Shown here: one piece after another, positions 21,502-34,133 of the stretch
Position numbering within the stretch: the stretch's first letter is position 1
How the letters are laid out: every line of letters starts with the position of its first letter
The notes under the pieces: model-generated
Database searches by the model: none
What the model was told of the DNA's origin: nothing
Seen by the model: the letters and a program-made list of their open reading frames with translations, nothing else
Made by a program: the position numbers and the translations under genes
Origin: Schistocephalus solidus
Taxonomy: Eukaryota > Platyhelminthes > Cestoda > Diphyllobothriidea > Diphyllobothriidae
Reading direction: 5' to 3'
Length of the DNA stretch: 64,000 bases
NCBI GenBank assembly: GCA_017591395.1
Contig: WEDG01000221.1
Location: 90,726 to 154,725, forward strand

Positions 21502-22227
21502 TCACAGTCGAGATTCCTGGACACAATCGTTCACGTATATTAAAAACAGTATTGGCCCTAGTACTGAACCCTGAGGAACCCCACTCGACCGCAGCAGAAC
21601 TTGACCCTCTTGGCCGATGCACACAACCTGGCGCCGACCCACGAGGAAGTTTTCGATCCACTTGAGGAGGTTACCTCTGATTCCACTCCTTTCTAGCTTG
21701 TAAAGCAGTCTCTCGTGCGGCACAGTATCGAAGGCCTTTTGAAAGTCAATGAAGGCAATGTGAACCGCGTGTCTATCTTCAAGCGCTTGGGTCCACCTCT
21801 GGAGCGAATACAGCAAATTCGTTGTGCATGATCTTCCTTTTCTGAACCCGTGTTGACAGCTTGATAACAAATTATGAGTCTCTAGGAATTTCACCAATTC
21901 GCTCTTGATGATCCTTTCCATAATCTTGCCAAGGATGCATGTTAAGCTTATGGGCCTGTAGTTTGTCACTGACGCCCGGCTACCGCTTTTGTACAAGGGA
22001 GTTATATGTGCCAGCTTCCAATCGAAAGGAAGTGTTCCGGAGTCAAAGGACTTTTGAAAGAGCACTGACAAAGGTGCGGAAAGTTCATTGGCGAGTTCTT
22101 TCAGAAGCTTGGGTGGAAGCTCGTCTGGTCCTGGGGATTTCGACTCTTTTAGTTCTTTTAATTCCTTTTGGATCAGAAATTCTGAGAATAGTATGTGGCT
22201 AATGCTTGCAGTCGGCGGGTTATCCAC
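21502..22227 (-). pseudogene. LINE reverse transcriptase fingers/palm, long intact block (A3)
   Basis: A continuous 241-codon frame: [119 protein letters not shown]. It ends in CVQESRL through a frameshift just before the FADD motif, which survives in the next frame. All palm motifs preceding FADD match consensus. It is a fragment of ORF2, not a separate gene. Confidence 0.85.
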
Positions 22228-22720
22228 TGAGGGACGAAGGAACCTGGCCTCGTTTGTGAAGACTGAGCGGTAGAACTGTGAAAAGTACTCGGCTTTTTTC
22301 CCTGTTTTCAGAAATTTCGACGCCCACGGCAGTCTTAATCAGCGGTATTTGATGTTTATTCCTTGTACATCTACGGAGGTAACTGTAGACTAACTTTGGA
22401 TTCTGCGTTGCCTTTTGCAGCAAAGTCTTCTCAAATTCTCTTCGCGTTGTAAGAATAAGGCTTCTCATTTTTGTTTCTCTGTGCTTTATACTATTAAAAT
22501 AGGCGACTTGATTAGACTCGCGATATTTTCTCCACAACTTGTGCTTCCTGTTTATTTCCCTTTTAAGTTGCTGTCTAGCCACCCAGGACGCTTGCTGTGA
22601 TGGACACTCGTTAGCGGGCAGTGGTTGTCAATAAGTTGCAGAAGAACATTTCGGAAAGACTCCCAATCTTCGTTTACGGTGCTCGAAAAATATTGAGGTC
22701 CAGTTGATGTGTGTTATATC
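22220..22720 (-). pseudogene. LINE ORF2 linker (A3)
   Basis: 22582-22220 begins MARQQLKREINRKHKLWRKY and carries ETKMRSLILTTRREFEKTLL, PKLVYSYLRRCTRNKHQIPL. A frameshift near SRVLFTVLPLSL disrupts the junction to the RT. The upstream bases (22600-22720) contain the rest of the linker (CPSQQASWVA-like) in another frame. It matches 46399-46797 in copy A5. Confidence 0.7.
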
Positions 22721-23565
22721 TGCTCGCATCTGATGAAAGTTTCTCGCCAAACGTTACGCCGTTTTTCCTCTATAGCAGGGGCAACGGAGAATAAGGAGTA
22801 GTCCCATATAAGCACCACGTGATCACTACGACCGAGCGGAGGCATTGAAATAATCTCGTCAATGCTGCCTGATGTTTTCGTGAAAACCAGGTCAAGACAG
22901 TTAGCCCTTTGTCCTTCACGTGTTCTGGTGGGGAAAGGGACATGCTGTGTGAGGAGTGCATTCAAGGTCTTTTGCAGAAAAACATAATCAAAAAGTCGAT
23001 TTCGGGCATGATGATTGAACAGTGCTCCAGTTAATTCCTGGTGCGTTGAAGTCACCCATAATCATTACATTAGGTCTACTGGAGAACTTTTTCTAATTGT
23101 TCCAACAAGTGGGTGTCCGCGACTCGGTCTATCCTAGGTGGCCGATAGACAATGAGGACATCTAGACATGGAGAGCCAAGAGCCTTGATGTTCAACCATA
23201 TGGCTTCAGTGCTGCACGCAAACTTGCTCGTCTTGTCAGACACTATTAGCACGTCTTTCACATACACAATTATTCCACCACCCTGTCGGTTTTCTCTGTC
23301 CCTCCGATATATTTGGTACCCAGACAATGTTATTTCGCTATCTAGAATACTGCCCGACAGCCAGGTTTCGGTTACTGCTATCACATCCGGAGATACTTCG
23401 GCAAGGCAAATTTTTAACTCATCAAGTTTTGATAAAAGGCTTTGCGCATTTGTATACAAGCACTTCAATTTTGCGCCAACCAAATTTCCTGTTGCGTTTG
23501 TCAATTTTATGGGCCCAACTGCGTCTCCTCTAACGTCAAGGTCGTATGTCTTTTCCGTTTCGTGA
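22714..23565 (-). pseudogene. LINE APE endonuclease (A3)
   Basis: From 23450 leftward: KCLYTNAQSLLSKLDELKIC, AVTETWLSGSILDSEI, GYQIYRRDRENRQGGGIIVY and DVLIVYRPPRIDRVADTH. After a frameshift near 23076 come NVMIMGDFNAP and 23055-22714 with LTQHVPFPTRTREGQRANCL, DLVFTKTSGS and PLGRSDHVVLIWDYS. Asn, Glu, D-x-N and SDH catalytic motifs are all present. Apart from the single frameshift the domain looks intact, the best catalytic set in the window. Confidence 0.85.
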
Positions 23566-24829
23566 TGATTTTCGGTAACTCTGGTTTCTTTAGTGAGAAC
23601 GCTGGGCGTTACGGAATCAGTTCTGACATCTCTTTGGGCAATTGGTTCCCTGATGGTTTTGGCGTTAGTGAGGTGGCTGCCGCTGTCCTCAGAACAATCG
23701 GTTGGTTCAATGGAAAATTCGTATTCTTTTGAACTACCTTCCCCTTGAAAAATAGCCAGATTGTGTTCGCCAGCCTTCAGTCTTGATTGTAGTTCCAAGA
23801 CAAGTTCCCGGCGTTTCAGCCTTTCCGCAGGGGAGTAGTCCGGTTGAAAAACCTCTTTATGCGAGTGACGTAGGTTAGTTTTTGGATAGGATCGCCTTGA
23901 TTTGGTCTTTGCTCTCTAGCATTATTTTCAGCGGTCGCGGTCGCGGCGTTCCTAGGCTGTCTTCAGACTTTTGCCGATCCGGAATGCTTTAATAACTTTT
24001 ACTTCCACGCCCGGTGGGAGCAACTGGTTTAGGAGGCCATTAAACGAAGCAAGGTCTTCGGTGACACGGTCTTCTGGTCGGACTGCAGTTGACTCGTGCA
24101 AACCCCTGAATAACCAAAACACTGTTGTCGATCCTGGTACTTGGAATTTTCGCTTCCTCCTGAGTTCTCCTTAGGGCACGAGAACGGTTTACAGAGCTCT
24201 CGTTGGGATTAAGTCTACCTCTGACCAAACTCTCATCTGAAGGCTTCCAATGAATCCATCAGAGTTGATTGTGACTTTGTCCTCCTGTTGTGGTGTTTCC
24301 CCATTGCAGCTTGCCACTCGTTTGTTTCTTCGGATTCAACTACGGGCTCTTTATAACACCCAAGATAGCAGGATGAGATTTGTGGTTTGCTCTGGTCGTC
24401 GTCCGTAGGATTCAGAGACTGTGCTCCTGTTATCCGGTCGTTAAGGGTAATCGCGTCCGAACATTGTGAGCTGTAACCAGTTGTAGTTTTTGATACTTTT
24501 CGTGCTTTAGTCACTGCCTTTTAACTGGAATATTGCTAAGCGTATTTCGTCGAGTAATGTTATCTTGCAAGAGCTTCCTTAAGTCTGCAAGCTCATTTTC
24601 CAGTTTTGAACTCTTAGTAAAAATATAAGAACATCCAACGCAAGATTCTGTCCTCGTAGCCAACGGATTTGGCTGCCATTACGCTTTTTGCGCGCTTTGC
24701 TGGTTTTTGGTTACAAGTATAAACTGATGGAGTGCCAGTCGTGGATGTCGAAGCCAGCTCAACAGGCTTTCCTTTAAAGGAAGTTCCGTGACTGGTTCTG
24801 TTGCTAGCAAACAATTGTTTTGAGTCCAT
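23566..24829 (-). pseudogene. LINE ORF1 (A3)
   Basis: 24829 leftward: a serine/threonine-rich start (MDSKQLFASNRTSHGTS), then in the next frame SCVGCSYIFTKSSKLENEL, a CxxC pair followed by leucine-rich coil, then a polar linker (24514-24233). The RRM-like part includes VKVIKAFRIGKSLKTA, and FQPDYSPAERLKRRELVLEL with RLKAGEHNLAIFQGE near 23800-23720. The last block matches FSPVERSKRHLLVIEL in copy A5. At least four frame changes break it. Confidence 0.65.
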
Positions 24830-24839
24830 AAATGTTAAA

Positions 24840-25330
24840 ACACTGGGAAAAAGTATGTTCTCCTTTGAGCGTATAACGAAAATTTCCGACTGGCTTTGGA
24901 GTATGGCGAGTATTTAATGCAATATGAGCAAAAATGTTTATACTTGTTCAAAAACGCTTTTGAAAAATACTATAAACGGTATGAAGGATATTCAGGAACG
25001 ACTCAGCCGTTCGGAGATATCGAAGGTCCTGGATAACTTCAGATCTTCACGAGGTTGTACACGTTTGGTTCCCTGAGTGGTTCTCAGTTTTTATTGGTGC
25101 AGAGCCTGCGCAGTCAACTTGAATAAGATGATAAACAAATTCCAATTTGATCCGTTTTTTGACGAATTTCGGCACAAAAAGGAATTCCAGATGAGCAGGA
25201 AGCAAGTAAGTACATGCAGTTGAAACAGTATTGTCCGGATCAGTCCTAGTGAAGTGGTAACGAAGATCAAATTGTCCAAGTTGGAGAGCAAATAATTGGT
25301 GGTTATTTGCACACGACCTTGAGCCAGTTC
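24840..25330 (-). promoter_or_regulatory. presumed 5' UTR / internal promoter region of family A LINE
   Basis: Non-coding DNA between the ORF1 start of A3 and the 3' end of A4, repeated at 16361-16770. LINE 5' UTRs usually carry the internal promoter; that role here is inference from position. Several short open frames have no motifs. Confidence 0.4.
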
Positions 25331-25334
25331 AAAT

Positions 25335-28300
25335 CAATTTTGAAACATAAAACTGTCAAGGTTCCTTTTAAAGCTTTCCAGTGATAGTGACATCACAAGG
25401 TCTACAGAGAGGGTATTTCATGGTTTTACCACCTTACAGAGAAGGAGAACTTGCGCACATTCTGTCTTGCCTGCTGGATGTGCAGTTTCAATGGGTGACC
25501 TCGGAGATGGTTCGTGGCAGCAAATTCAAAGTCTTTGAATTCCAGACAACAATTCAATCCTTTCACCATGTGGAATTTTGGCATTAGATCCCCGCGCATT
25601 TGCCTATAACTCAAAGGTAGTATAGTATGATTCGTTAGGTGGGTTTGATTTGACAAGGTGCTTTGACCATTTGGTGACTCTTCTTTGGACTCTTTCGAGA
25701 CAGTCCTGATCGTGAACTGTCCAGGGTCTCCAGGCTTGCACAGCAAATTCCAAGTGTGGCCTCACCAGTGTTCCAAAAATCCTAGCAAAGAGATCGTCAT
25801 CGAAATCAAAAAAGGCTCACTTAATGGCATGCTACACAGCCACTGTCCCATTTGCAATTTTTGAGCATTGAGGGGATGGTTTTAAGATGTGGTCATCAGC
25901 ACACCAAGGCCCTTTTGGGTTTCCACGTCTTGTAAGGCTTCACCGTTGAGAAAGTAGCTTCTTTTGTCGGCAGATCCGGATGGGTTGCCTGAGCGAAGTA
26001 TTGTACACGTAAGGACGTTGAACAGCAAAAGCCAAGGATTCGACCATTCCTCCCACCGAGTTAATTTGATCTGTAGTTCATCTTCGTCAGCAGGGCTCCG
26101 GATTACATTCCAGATTTCATTTCGTCGGCAAACATTGCTGCTTCACAGTCCAGACCTCTGACACAATCGTCCACGTATATTAGGAACCGTATTGGCCCTA
26201 TTACTGGACCCTGAGGAACCTTACCCTCAACCGCAGCAGAACTTGACTCCTCTTGACCGATGCACACAACCTGGCGCCGAACCACGAGGAAGTTTTCGAT
26301 CGACTTGAGGAGGTTGCCACTGATTCCATTTCTTTCTAGCTTGTTTAACAGTTTCTGGTGTGACACGGGGTCGACGGCCTTTTGAAAGTCAATGAGGGTG
26401 GTGTGAACCGCGTGTCCATCTTCAAGTGCTTTTAATAAATAAATAAATTGTATATTTTAGGCCCAGCGAGCCCCGGTATCGCGGTATAAATAAATACAAA
26501 GTGGATAATTGATGCACTATGTGAGCAGCCATATTAACAGCAGAAATGAACAATATGGTAGGCATATCCGATTCAGAACGATTTGCCATTTTTAAAACAA
26601 AAGTCAACAATCTTTAACATAAACTGTGTACTAGAAAAGAAGCAGTAAAAAACTCCTACGGTTAAATCGGAGGCGGAGTTCAGCGCGCTGCCAATTTAAA
26701 AAAACAATTAAGAGAAAAAAACTGCTTCACTAAAAAATTAATAGCTAGATGCAATTTGATAAGGCTGTGATGTTGCTGACAACACATGAGGGTTTGGAAC
26801 GCTCCTTGTCGGGTGAGAGATAATATAGCAGTCAGAGCTACTGTTTGTAACCACCAGTGGAGGTGAGAGAGGACGAACCCATCGTGGACACCAGGGTAAA
26901 AACGAAGAGGGGACAGTAGAGGTCATGGGATCATCATCGAGATGCGACCTTGCCGACTGCATAGTCCACCAATCAAAGAGGCGAAACCATCAGAGCCCAC
27001 CTTGATCCTTAACTGAACCTGGAAACCATCGTCGGGGTTGCAAAAGCGGAGGAAAGTACCAAGGTTGTCAAGACTTGGCGATGCTAGTTTAAAAGGAGGG
27101 GGCAAAAAGTGAATGCAAAGATTGACTCTGCGGAGGATGATGGACATATAATAAGAGACCAATATAATATCAAGGGAGCTGCCTCAAATACCAGGAGGAC
27201 CCTTTTCGAAATCCAAAAGTTGCGAGTTAGGGAAGGAAACAGACAATAAGGACTTTATATCTTCCGAAGTTAAATGTTTACGTAACTTTGTTTTGAAAAT
27301 AGCTAATGTGGACGACAACCTAATTTGCAGTGGAAGATTATTCCAGATGAAAGCATGTTTGGAGGCAAAAAACGGAAACCGGTTAGTTGTGGAGCTAAGG
27401 GGTGGTGAAATGATCATGGAGGAATTACGAATGGAATAGGGTCGATCTACCGGAGTGAGAGCGTTAATTCGTGGGAGATTTGGGCTAGAGTTAACGCGAA
27501 ACAGGAAGCAGAGACCGGCTTCGAGTCTTCTAACCCACAGAAATTTAATGTTTGCTAACTGGCACCTATCCGTATAAGAGATACTGGATCCAGCTCTGGA
27601 GAGATTGCAGCAAATTTGTTGTGCAGGGTCTTCCTTTTCAGAACTCATGTTGACAGTTTGATAACAAATTACGAATCTCTAGGAATTTCACCAATTCGCT
27701 CTTGATGATACTTTCCGATACCTTGCCAAAGATGCATATCAAGCTTATGGGCCTGTTATTTGTCACTGACGCTACCGCTTTTGTACATGGGAGTTTTATG
27801 TGCCAGCTTCCAATCGATAGGAAGTGTTCCGGAGTCAAATGACTGTTAAACGAGAACTGACATAGGTGTGGAGAGTTTATTGGCGAGTTCTTTCGTAAGT
27901 TTGGGTGATATCCCATCTGGTCCTGGGAATTTCGACACTTTTAGTTCCTTTAATTTTCCTTTGGATCAGAAATTCTGTGAATAGTATGTGGCTAATACTT
28001 GCAATCGGCAGGTTATCCACTGAGGGACGAAGAAACCTTGCATCATTTGTGTGGACTGAGCGGTAGAACTGTGAAAGGTACTCGACTTTATCCCTGTTTT
28101 CAGAAATTTTGACGCCCATGACAATCTTTATTATCGGGATTTTATGTCTATTCCTTGTACATCTGTGGAGGTAACTGAAGACTAACTTTGGATTCTGCGT
28201 TGCCTTTCGCAGCAAAATCTTATCGTATTCTCCTCGCATTTTAAGGAAAAGGCTTCTCAGTTTGTTTCTCTGTGTTTTATACTAGTTAAAATATGTGACT

Positions 28301-28995
28301 TGATTAAACTCGTAGTATTTTCTCCACAATTTGCGCTTTCGGTTTATTTCCCCTTTTAGCTTGTTGTCTAGCCACCCAGGACACTTGCTATGATGAAAAC
28401 ACATTAGTGGTCAGTGGTTGTCCATGAATCCCAGAAGAGCATTCCGGAAGAACTCCCAATCTTCGTTCACAGTGCTCGAAAACAGAGATCCAGTTGAGGT
28501 CTGTTAAATCTGCTCACATCCGACAAAAATTTCCTCGCCAAAGGTTACGCCGTTTTTCCTCTATAACAGGTGCAACGGAGAATAAGGAGTAGTCCGACAT
28601 AAGCACCACATGATCACTTCGATCAAATTGAGGCATTGCAATAATCTCATCAATGCTATCTGATGTTTTCATACAAACCAGGTCAAAACAGTTAGCCCTT
28701 TGTCCTTCGCGGGTTCTGTTGCGAAGAGGATGTGTTGTGCGAGGAGTGTCTTTAAGGTCTTTTGCAGAAAAACATGATCAAAGTAGATTTCGGGCATGAT
28801 GATTGAACAGTGCTCCAATTAATTCCTGGTGGGTTGAAGTCACCCATAATCATGATATAAGGTCAACTGGGGAACTTTTATAATTGTTCAAACAGGTGGG
28901 TTTCTGCACCTCAGTCTATCCTGGGTGGCCGAAAGACAGGGAGGACATCCAGACATGGAGAGCCAAGAGCCTTGATAATCAATCGTATCATATGA
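25335..28995 (-). mobile_element. degraded family A LINE (copy A4) with nested insertion
   Basis: Collinear with 20.69-23.2 kb of copy A3. C-terminus at 25746-25426 (MRGDLMPKFHMVKGLNCCLE), RT at 26366-26103 (VDDCVRGLDCEAAMFADE; the catalytic FADD is altered to FADE by an indel), fingers and linker at 27638-28239 (YNKIL/YDKILLRKATQNPKLVFSY, YRPISLICIFGKVSESIIKS). Endonuclease remnants run to about 28990 (GDFNPPG-like at 28820). A family D LINE at 26431-27591 interrupts the RT. ORF1 is absent, so this copy is 5'-truncated or deleted. Confidence 0.8.
26431..27591 (-). mobile_element. 5'-truncated family D LINE nested in A4
   Basis: Starts at left with AATAAATAAATAAATTGTAT (reverse complement of the D tail), then TTTAGGCCCAGCGAGCCCC. 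It carries ORF2 C-terminus at 27648-27184: RCQLANIKFLWVRRLEAGLC, VDRPYSIRNSS, AFIWNNLPLQIRLSSTLAIF, DFEKGPPGI-stop. The host A4 reads CTTCAAGTGCTT before and CTCTGGAGAG after it, matching contiguous sequence at 21779-21805 in A3. No clean target-site duplication; the 5' junction shares TCCA with the host. Confidence 0.85.
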
Positions 28996-29789
28996 AAAAT
29001 GCTCCTAGATCCACATGGCCATTTGAGTTTGCAGTTGATTCCACTTGCTAGTTTGGATTTAACTATAGAACAATAGACGCTAAACACTTGTCATCCCATA
29101 TTTAAAATCCGCCTATTTTAATTAAACTTATTTCACCACCAAGCACTTCTTTCTAAATATCTCCCATAGAGCGAAGAATCAGGTCTCGTTCCTAAAGTAA
29201 ACCCTCATCTTGCTAGCTGATTGCCATTTACCACGCTCACGCTACGATGAAACTCAAGGGGCCAGTTTATACTATTCTTGTGAAATCCATCTCATTGCTG
29301 ACCCCTTAATTCTACCTCTTCCTCTTACTCAAGCCATCTAATGACTTCGGTGGCCTCAACCCTAACAGCATACCCAGCTGTCGTGTCCTTTTCTCCCTAG
29401 CACGTTTCCGAATCCAACTACATAAGCTAGACCGACTGTTTCGCTATATCCACAAAGCCCTCATGTTTTCCATTGAAATCACGCGAGGCATGCCATTAGA
29501 ACGACGTGATTTGAAACTGAGTCCAAACCTTAGCGAAAAGAAATGTATGGTAGTTCCATCCAATGTTATGCTGTTCTCTGTTAGGCTTTATAAGCTTTAA
29601 AACCGAACTCGTCTATAAACCCCGTAGGTTTAATTACTCCCCGAATAATTCTTTGTTCCGCACACCGGGTACCAACAAATACCCTATAATTTATCCTGTC
29701 GTTTGCTCTCCAGGGTAGCCCAGGCTTCCCACCACGTACGGCAAAAAGTTCTCACGTGCGTCACCCTAAATATTTTAAACTCCATACTA
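28996..29789. other. no gene recognised
   Basis: Follows the degraded endonuclease end of A4. Only short unrelated open frames are seen. The last ~60 bp begin to resemble the family E 5' region. Confidence 0.4.
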
Positions 29790-30780
29790 GACCCGGCTTC
29801 GTACCTTCTAATTATAATAGCTGCTTGCCCTCCCCCACTAAACTATATATTCATTCTAGTCTCCCCATTGCCAAGTTAACTTGTTTGCTTTACCTTTAAA
29901 GTCACAAAAGTTAAAAGGTTATATTCTCGTATCAAAAACCCGCCAATTCTGATCAACCATTTTCGGCGATTGAAGTGTACATTTGTTTCTCTAAGCATAA
30001 GCACACACCTCAATATCTGAAGGAAAAACAAGCTGTTTATCTGTAGAGATAAAATTCCAATGGAACGTCGGGTTCCACCCTCATTAGCAAACAAGACGCC
30101 TAGGTATACGTCTAAAATACCAAAAGTTATCTGAGACGTTGGCCGTCTAACTAATGTAAGCCCACGTTCCTTCGGATTAACAGGAATTTCGATTCCACCT
30201 TAAGCTTCACCCGTTCACCTTGATCCAGGTTCGAGTGCAATCGTGTCAATGCCACTTCTTTCCCCTCCCAAGCAAACCACGCCTGCTGTATCTGTAAAAT
30301 TTAGCCAACCTAAGAGAACCTCCAGTTAATTGAGTCATTTGCTCAACCAGACGTCAAAATGAGTAATGCCATTACCGATGGGAAACTTGCTAACACCTCA
30401 CGTTAATCCTTTTTCCCAACCCGAAACGCATCCAAAATCCCCAAATAATTAAGTCTTCTAATTCTGTTAACAGTTTTTCAAAATCATTTATTCCTTTTTC
30501 AAGCGTTCGTTTTCCGCCAGTGTTCTAACTTCCCTCAAAATGTAATGTGTAGGCCACCTTCTATCTTTCCCACACCATAATATAGCATTTCCTTCCATGG
30601 CTTTCATCCAAATATTCTGAAGTACAATAATCTCATTTCCTTTAACAGTAGCATTTCGACAAATTGTAGACCAGATCAATTTCGTTTCCCACCTTTAGTT
30701 TCTTCTCTCCAGTTTTCTTCTCCGCCACCAAATCTTCCTTTTTATAAATACTGATGAGCGTTACCTACAGCTCAGGAATA
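29790..30780 (+). mobile_element. LINE ORF1 fragments of the B/E type
   Basis: TAATTATAATAGCTGCTTGC at about 29810 matches 49334 in element E. From about 29930 the DNA matches the reverse complement of 60720-60950 in element B: KNPPIL, CRDKIPMERRVPP, TSKIPKVI versus CRDKTLNGTSGF and NTKSY. The region to 30780 continues with similarity to 60100-60300 (ends in TTTATAAATACTGATGAGCG, the start of the endonuclease domain). Heavily broken, no open frame longer than about 60 codons in the coding sense. Confidence 0.6.
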
Positions 30781-31713
30781 CGCTCAGTTTCGATGGATAG
30801 ATAGATGTATAGATAGACGTTTAATTTGAATGACCGGAAGGGCCCTGTCATTGGATAAAAATAAAGTAAAACGAGTGTGAAATTGTGTTCAGTTAAGTTT
30901 GAATAGTAGGTCAGCTGTTTTCAATGACAATTTTCACAAATCAGTATGGTCAAAAAATTAAACAAAAGAGCAGACAGTGAAAAACTCCTTGGGCATTTTA
31001 ATGAAAGAAACATATCTTGAATGGGGTTTATGGGATTTTAAGGAGAAAAACACTGTCGCTCCTGGGCTGAAAAATCATACGCGTTAGGTAGGATCGACAT
31101 GCTGATGGGAGCGTATGAGCCTTCAAAACGCTCCTCATCGTGGGAGAAATCATGTAACGACAGAGGCTACTTTTCAGCACCGCAGGTGCGATCCCCATGC
31201 GTATCGACTGGCGTAACCGTCAAGGATGCAGACAGGGGAAACCTTCGCAGGCATCATCCGTACGCTTAGAAGTCGAACGAGGAAAGGACCGTAGGGATCG
31301 CGAAGGTCATGGTAGAATTGCCAGAGAAGCGACCACGATACTCTCATTGTTGATTTCTCAGACCACCAACAGAGGAGCTTGAAACGATCGTCAACAGTCC
31401 GAGTAGGGTCGGCACCACGATACTGCTCCGCGAGGGTATATGAAGCAGCATGGTAGGTTGCTTCTGAGCATAGAATGAAAGGATAATGATAGATCCGATA
31501 ATTCAGTAAGAAGAGATCAAAATAATGCGCTCAGGGGTGCTAGTTGGCATGAGGATCGATAATAAATCTGAGAACTGCACAGATCAGTATTCAGATTATA
31601 TTTCTGATGATGTTTATTGGCATTCGTAATGGAGGTACTTTAACACAAGCGCGCAATATGAAATAACTGTTTGGCGATAATTTTACGCAGACACGGGGAA
31701 TGAAGACATCATT

Positions 31714-31763
31714 GAAATGACGGGGCTCTCTGTGCCTTAAATATACAATTTATTTATTTATAT
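31714..31763 (+). mobile_element. orphan family D LINE 3' end (~50 bp) in C-left 3' UTR
   Basis: TTGAAATGACGGGGCTCTC then GTGCCTTAAATATACAATTT and ATTTATTTAT is the D end, here on the + strand, opposite to its host. It starts within about 7 bp of the same internal point as the orphan tail at 38209-38249. A 4-bp ATTG on both sides could be a target-site duplication but is too short to be convincing. Confidence 0.65.
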
Positions 31764-31811
31764 TGTTCGTGGGGAAACGATGCATGGAAGAGCTAATTTA
31801 GAAAAGGACTT

Positions 31812-32850
31812 TTACATTTCCGGTGATCCTTTCTGGAGGTCATGGAGAAAGCTGCTCGGGAAGGAAGAGGAAAATAAAAGGTAAATTAAATAAGTGTTAA
31901 GATAAAAGTGCAGTCTTCGCTTAAAAGTAGACAGGTTATTTGGTAATCTTATATGAATTGGCCCGTTATTACCAAGAAAGCAATAACTGGAAGCAACGAA
32001 CAGAGAGCGTTTAGATGTGCAGGACATAGGTGTTGGTATAATAAGTGAAGAATCACGTAGGTTGTACGAATGAATAACGGGGGTAAGGGCTGGAATTCGG
32101 GGAATATTCGAACTTTTATTAAAGGCGATTAAGGAGACAGAAGCCAGCTTTCAGTCTCCGAACACATAAACATTCTAGTTTGATTAGCTGGAACCTTTTC
32201 GAGTACGAGGTAGTTGAAAATGTCGAAGGTAAGAGTTTTAGAGTAAAATTTATTTTGACCTTTTCAATTGTAGAACGGCTACACTCGGTCATGAAACCAT
32301 ACAATGGACAGAAATTTTCGAGAATGGGAAGGATAAAAAATTTGATACAGTCTTAATTAAATTTCAGGACGAGAGAAATTTAAAAACAGATAAAGACACA
32401 ACTCTGGACAGCTTTGGTCATAATTCTATCGGCATGAGGCGATAGAGCAAAATTATAAGCGTAGCTTAAACCTAAGTATTTGAGGATAGAACATTCAGTC
32501 CAAGGCATGCCTTGAAAAAGAACTGGATGTGGTAGCCTAAACAAGCCCGAAGCACATATAACAACAATAAGAAGGTGATAATTTTATTTGAAACGTTGAC
32601 CTCCACGCGAGAAGAGCAGGCAAGTCTGAATGGACTTATCATAAGCATCGTTGGGCCACAGATTTGGAGAATGAATATCCGCATTTAAAATTTTCCACAA
32701 AAAATAAAAGACTGCGAGTGTTCAACTGCTGACGATATATCATTAATGTAATCAAAAACAAAACAGGACCTAGCACGGTTCCTTGAATGACACCGCTTAC
32801 AATAGAGGTCTCAGCTGAAAATGAGGACCCCAATAAGACCTTTTGTTAAC
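31812..32850 (-). pseudogene. LINE ORF2 RT second half and C-terminus (C-left)
   Basis: IVSGVIQGTVLGPVLF at 32800, then the catalytic site, which should read YADD but reads FVEN (32700), followed by FKCGYSFSKSVAQRCL. Then FRLPHPVLFQGMPWTECS (32500), MYGFMTECSRSTIEKVKINF (32304), FSTTSYSKRFQLIKLECLCV, and FLGNNGPIHIRLPNNLSTFK (31970) replacing WNNLPIEIR. Loss of both catalytic aspartates makes the polymerase inactive independently of the stops. Confidence 0.75.
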
Positions 32851-34084
32851 AATCAGTTACATAGCACGTAATTAAATCAGTAAAGGGACGGCGAAGTCCG
32901 TAAGCTTCCAACTTAACTGTGAGTCTCCTATGAGGCACTTTATGAAAGGCCTTACTTAGATCAAAATAGATAATGACCACAGACATATGATCATAACGAA
33001 GAGATGTTAATAGATTTAGAAAACACAGGTGACATTTTTCCCAAGAGCGATCAGGAAGGAAGTCATGTTCGGAAGAGCTAAGAAGTTGATTCGTTATGTA
33101 AAATCTGTAATTTGTATGGCAGTTAGTTTTTCAAAGAGCTTACCAAGAGAAGGCCTTTTATGAACATCACGATACTTGGGGACATTCGCGCTTTAATCAG
33201 ATTTAAATTCAGAAATACTAATAGAGGATTTCCAATAATCAGGAAATAAACCATTCTTGAGAAAACACTGACGTCACTTTTTTTCAGCCAAAGGAGAACA
33301 TCTCTTAGCTCTTTAATAAGGGAATTTAGGATGTTGTCGGTTCCAAGTGAGTGTGATTGAGTAAGTTGGCTTATCTGTTTTTGAATATTCGTAGGAACAT
33401 AATTAATGGTAATGAGCAACTCATGAGATGTCAGCGTAATTTGAGGGGACTGGATTGGTTTCAAGGGTAAATGTTTGTTAAAAGATGAATTTAACAATTC
33501 TGATTTTTCCAAATCCACTATTATGAAATTATAATTGCAATCGAGGAAGGGTGGAATGAATTTGTGAGATTAAGCGGAAGAAGGGAGGCGGAACACTTGA
33601 GCAACAGATCTGGAAGTATTATAATCGCTAATTGCTAGAGACTCCCTACGCCTATCTCGTGCAATCCACATTGTTGAAGCTAATTCAAATATTTATGTGA
33701 TCCTTAAGTAGACCGATAACGAACTTATAGATGGGGCTTCAAGCTGCTTTTGTAATTTTTAAGCTTATTTTGAGGAAAGTGTGGGACCGTGGAAGAAGCA
33801 GCATCTGAGATAATGGTCATTTGTGGAATGAAATTGAGGAGGCCTTCTGTTAGTACTTGCAATGTTTCGTGAAAAAAACCTGGATCCTTATTTGAAAGTT
33901 TGGCCAATCTAGAGTGCTTGTAAAATTGCTCAATAATTTTATTGTTAACATGACCAAAGTCAAAATAGTTACATTTTAAATTTCTGGCTTTACAGAGTTC
34001 GAAACTAAAAAATAAAAATAAATTAATCCGTGATCGCTTGTAAAAAGGTTTTGATGGAAATTCATAAGCAAAAGATGGATGCAA
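32851..34084 (-). pseudogene. LINE ORF2 linker and RT fingers (C-left)
   Basis: 34084-33725 covers the endonuclease end and linker (FDFGHVNNKIIEQFYKHSRL, SSTVPHFPQNKLKNY). 33518-33123 has MDLEKSELLNSSFNKHLPLK and QSHSLGTDNILNSLIKELRD, the fingers motif GTDNIPNSLIK also seen in element B at 58740. VPHRRLTVKLEAYGLR-type palm sequence follows near 32930 in another frame. It corresponds to 39447-40700 in C-right. Confidence 0.75.
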
Positions 34085-34133
34085 TTAGGAAAATTCAAAG
34101 CTAAAATACTATATTTTCCAGTCACTGAGCTGA

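Larger units (their letters stand above)
20615..25330 (-). mobile_element. near full-length family A LINE (copy A3)
   Basis: Read leftward: 5' UTR (25330-24840), ORF1 (24829-23700), endonuclease, linker, RT and C-terminus ending near 20664, then a short 3' UTR (GTGGTGCACGAC...GGGTTAAG). Protein similarity to the truncated copy at 10512-11352 is very high. It has large intact blocks, including a 241-codon RT frame, but several frameshifts. Copy A4 follows immediately on its 5' side in the same orientation. Confidence 0.85.
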
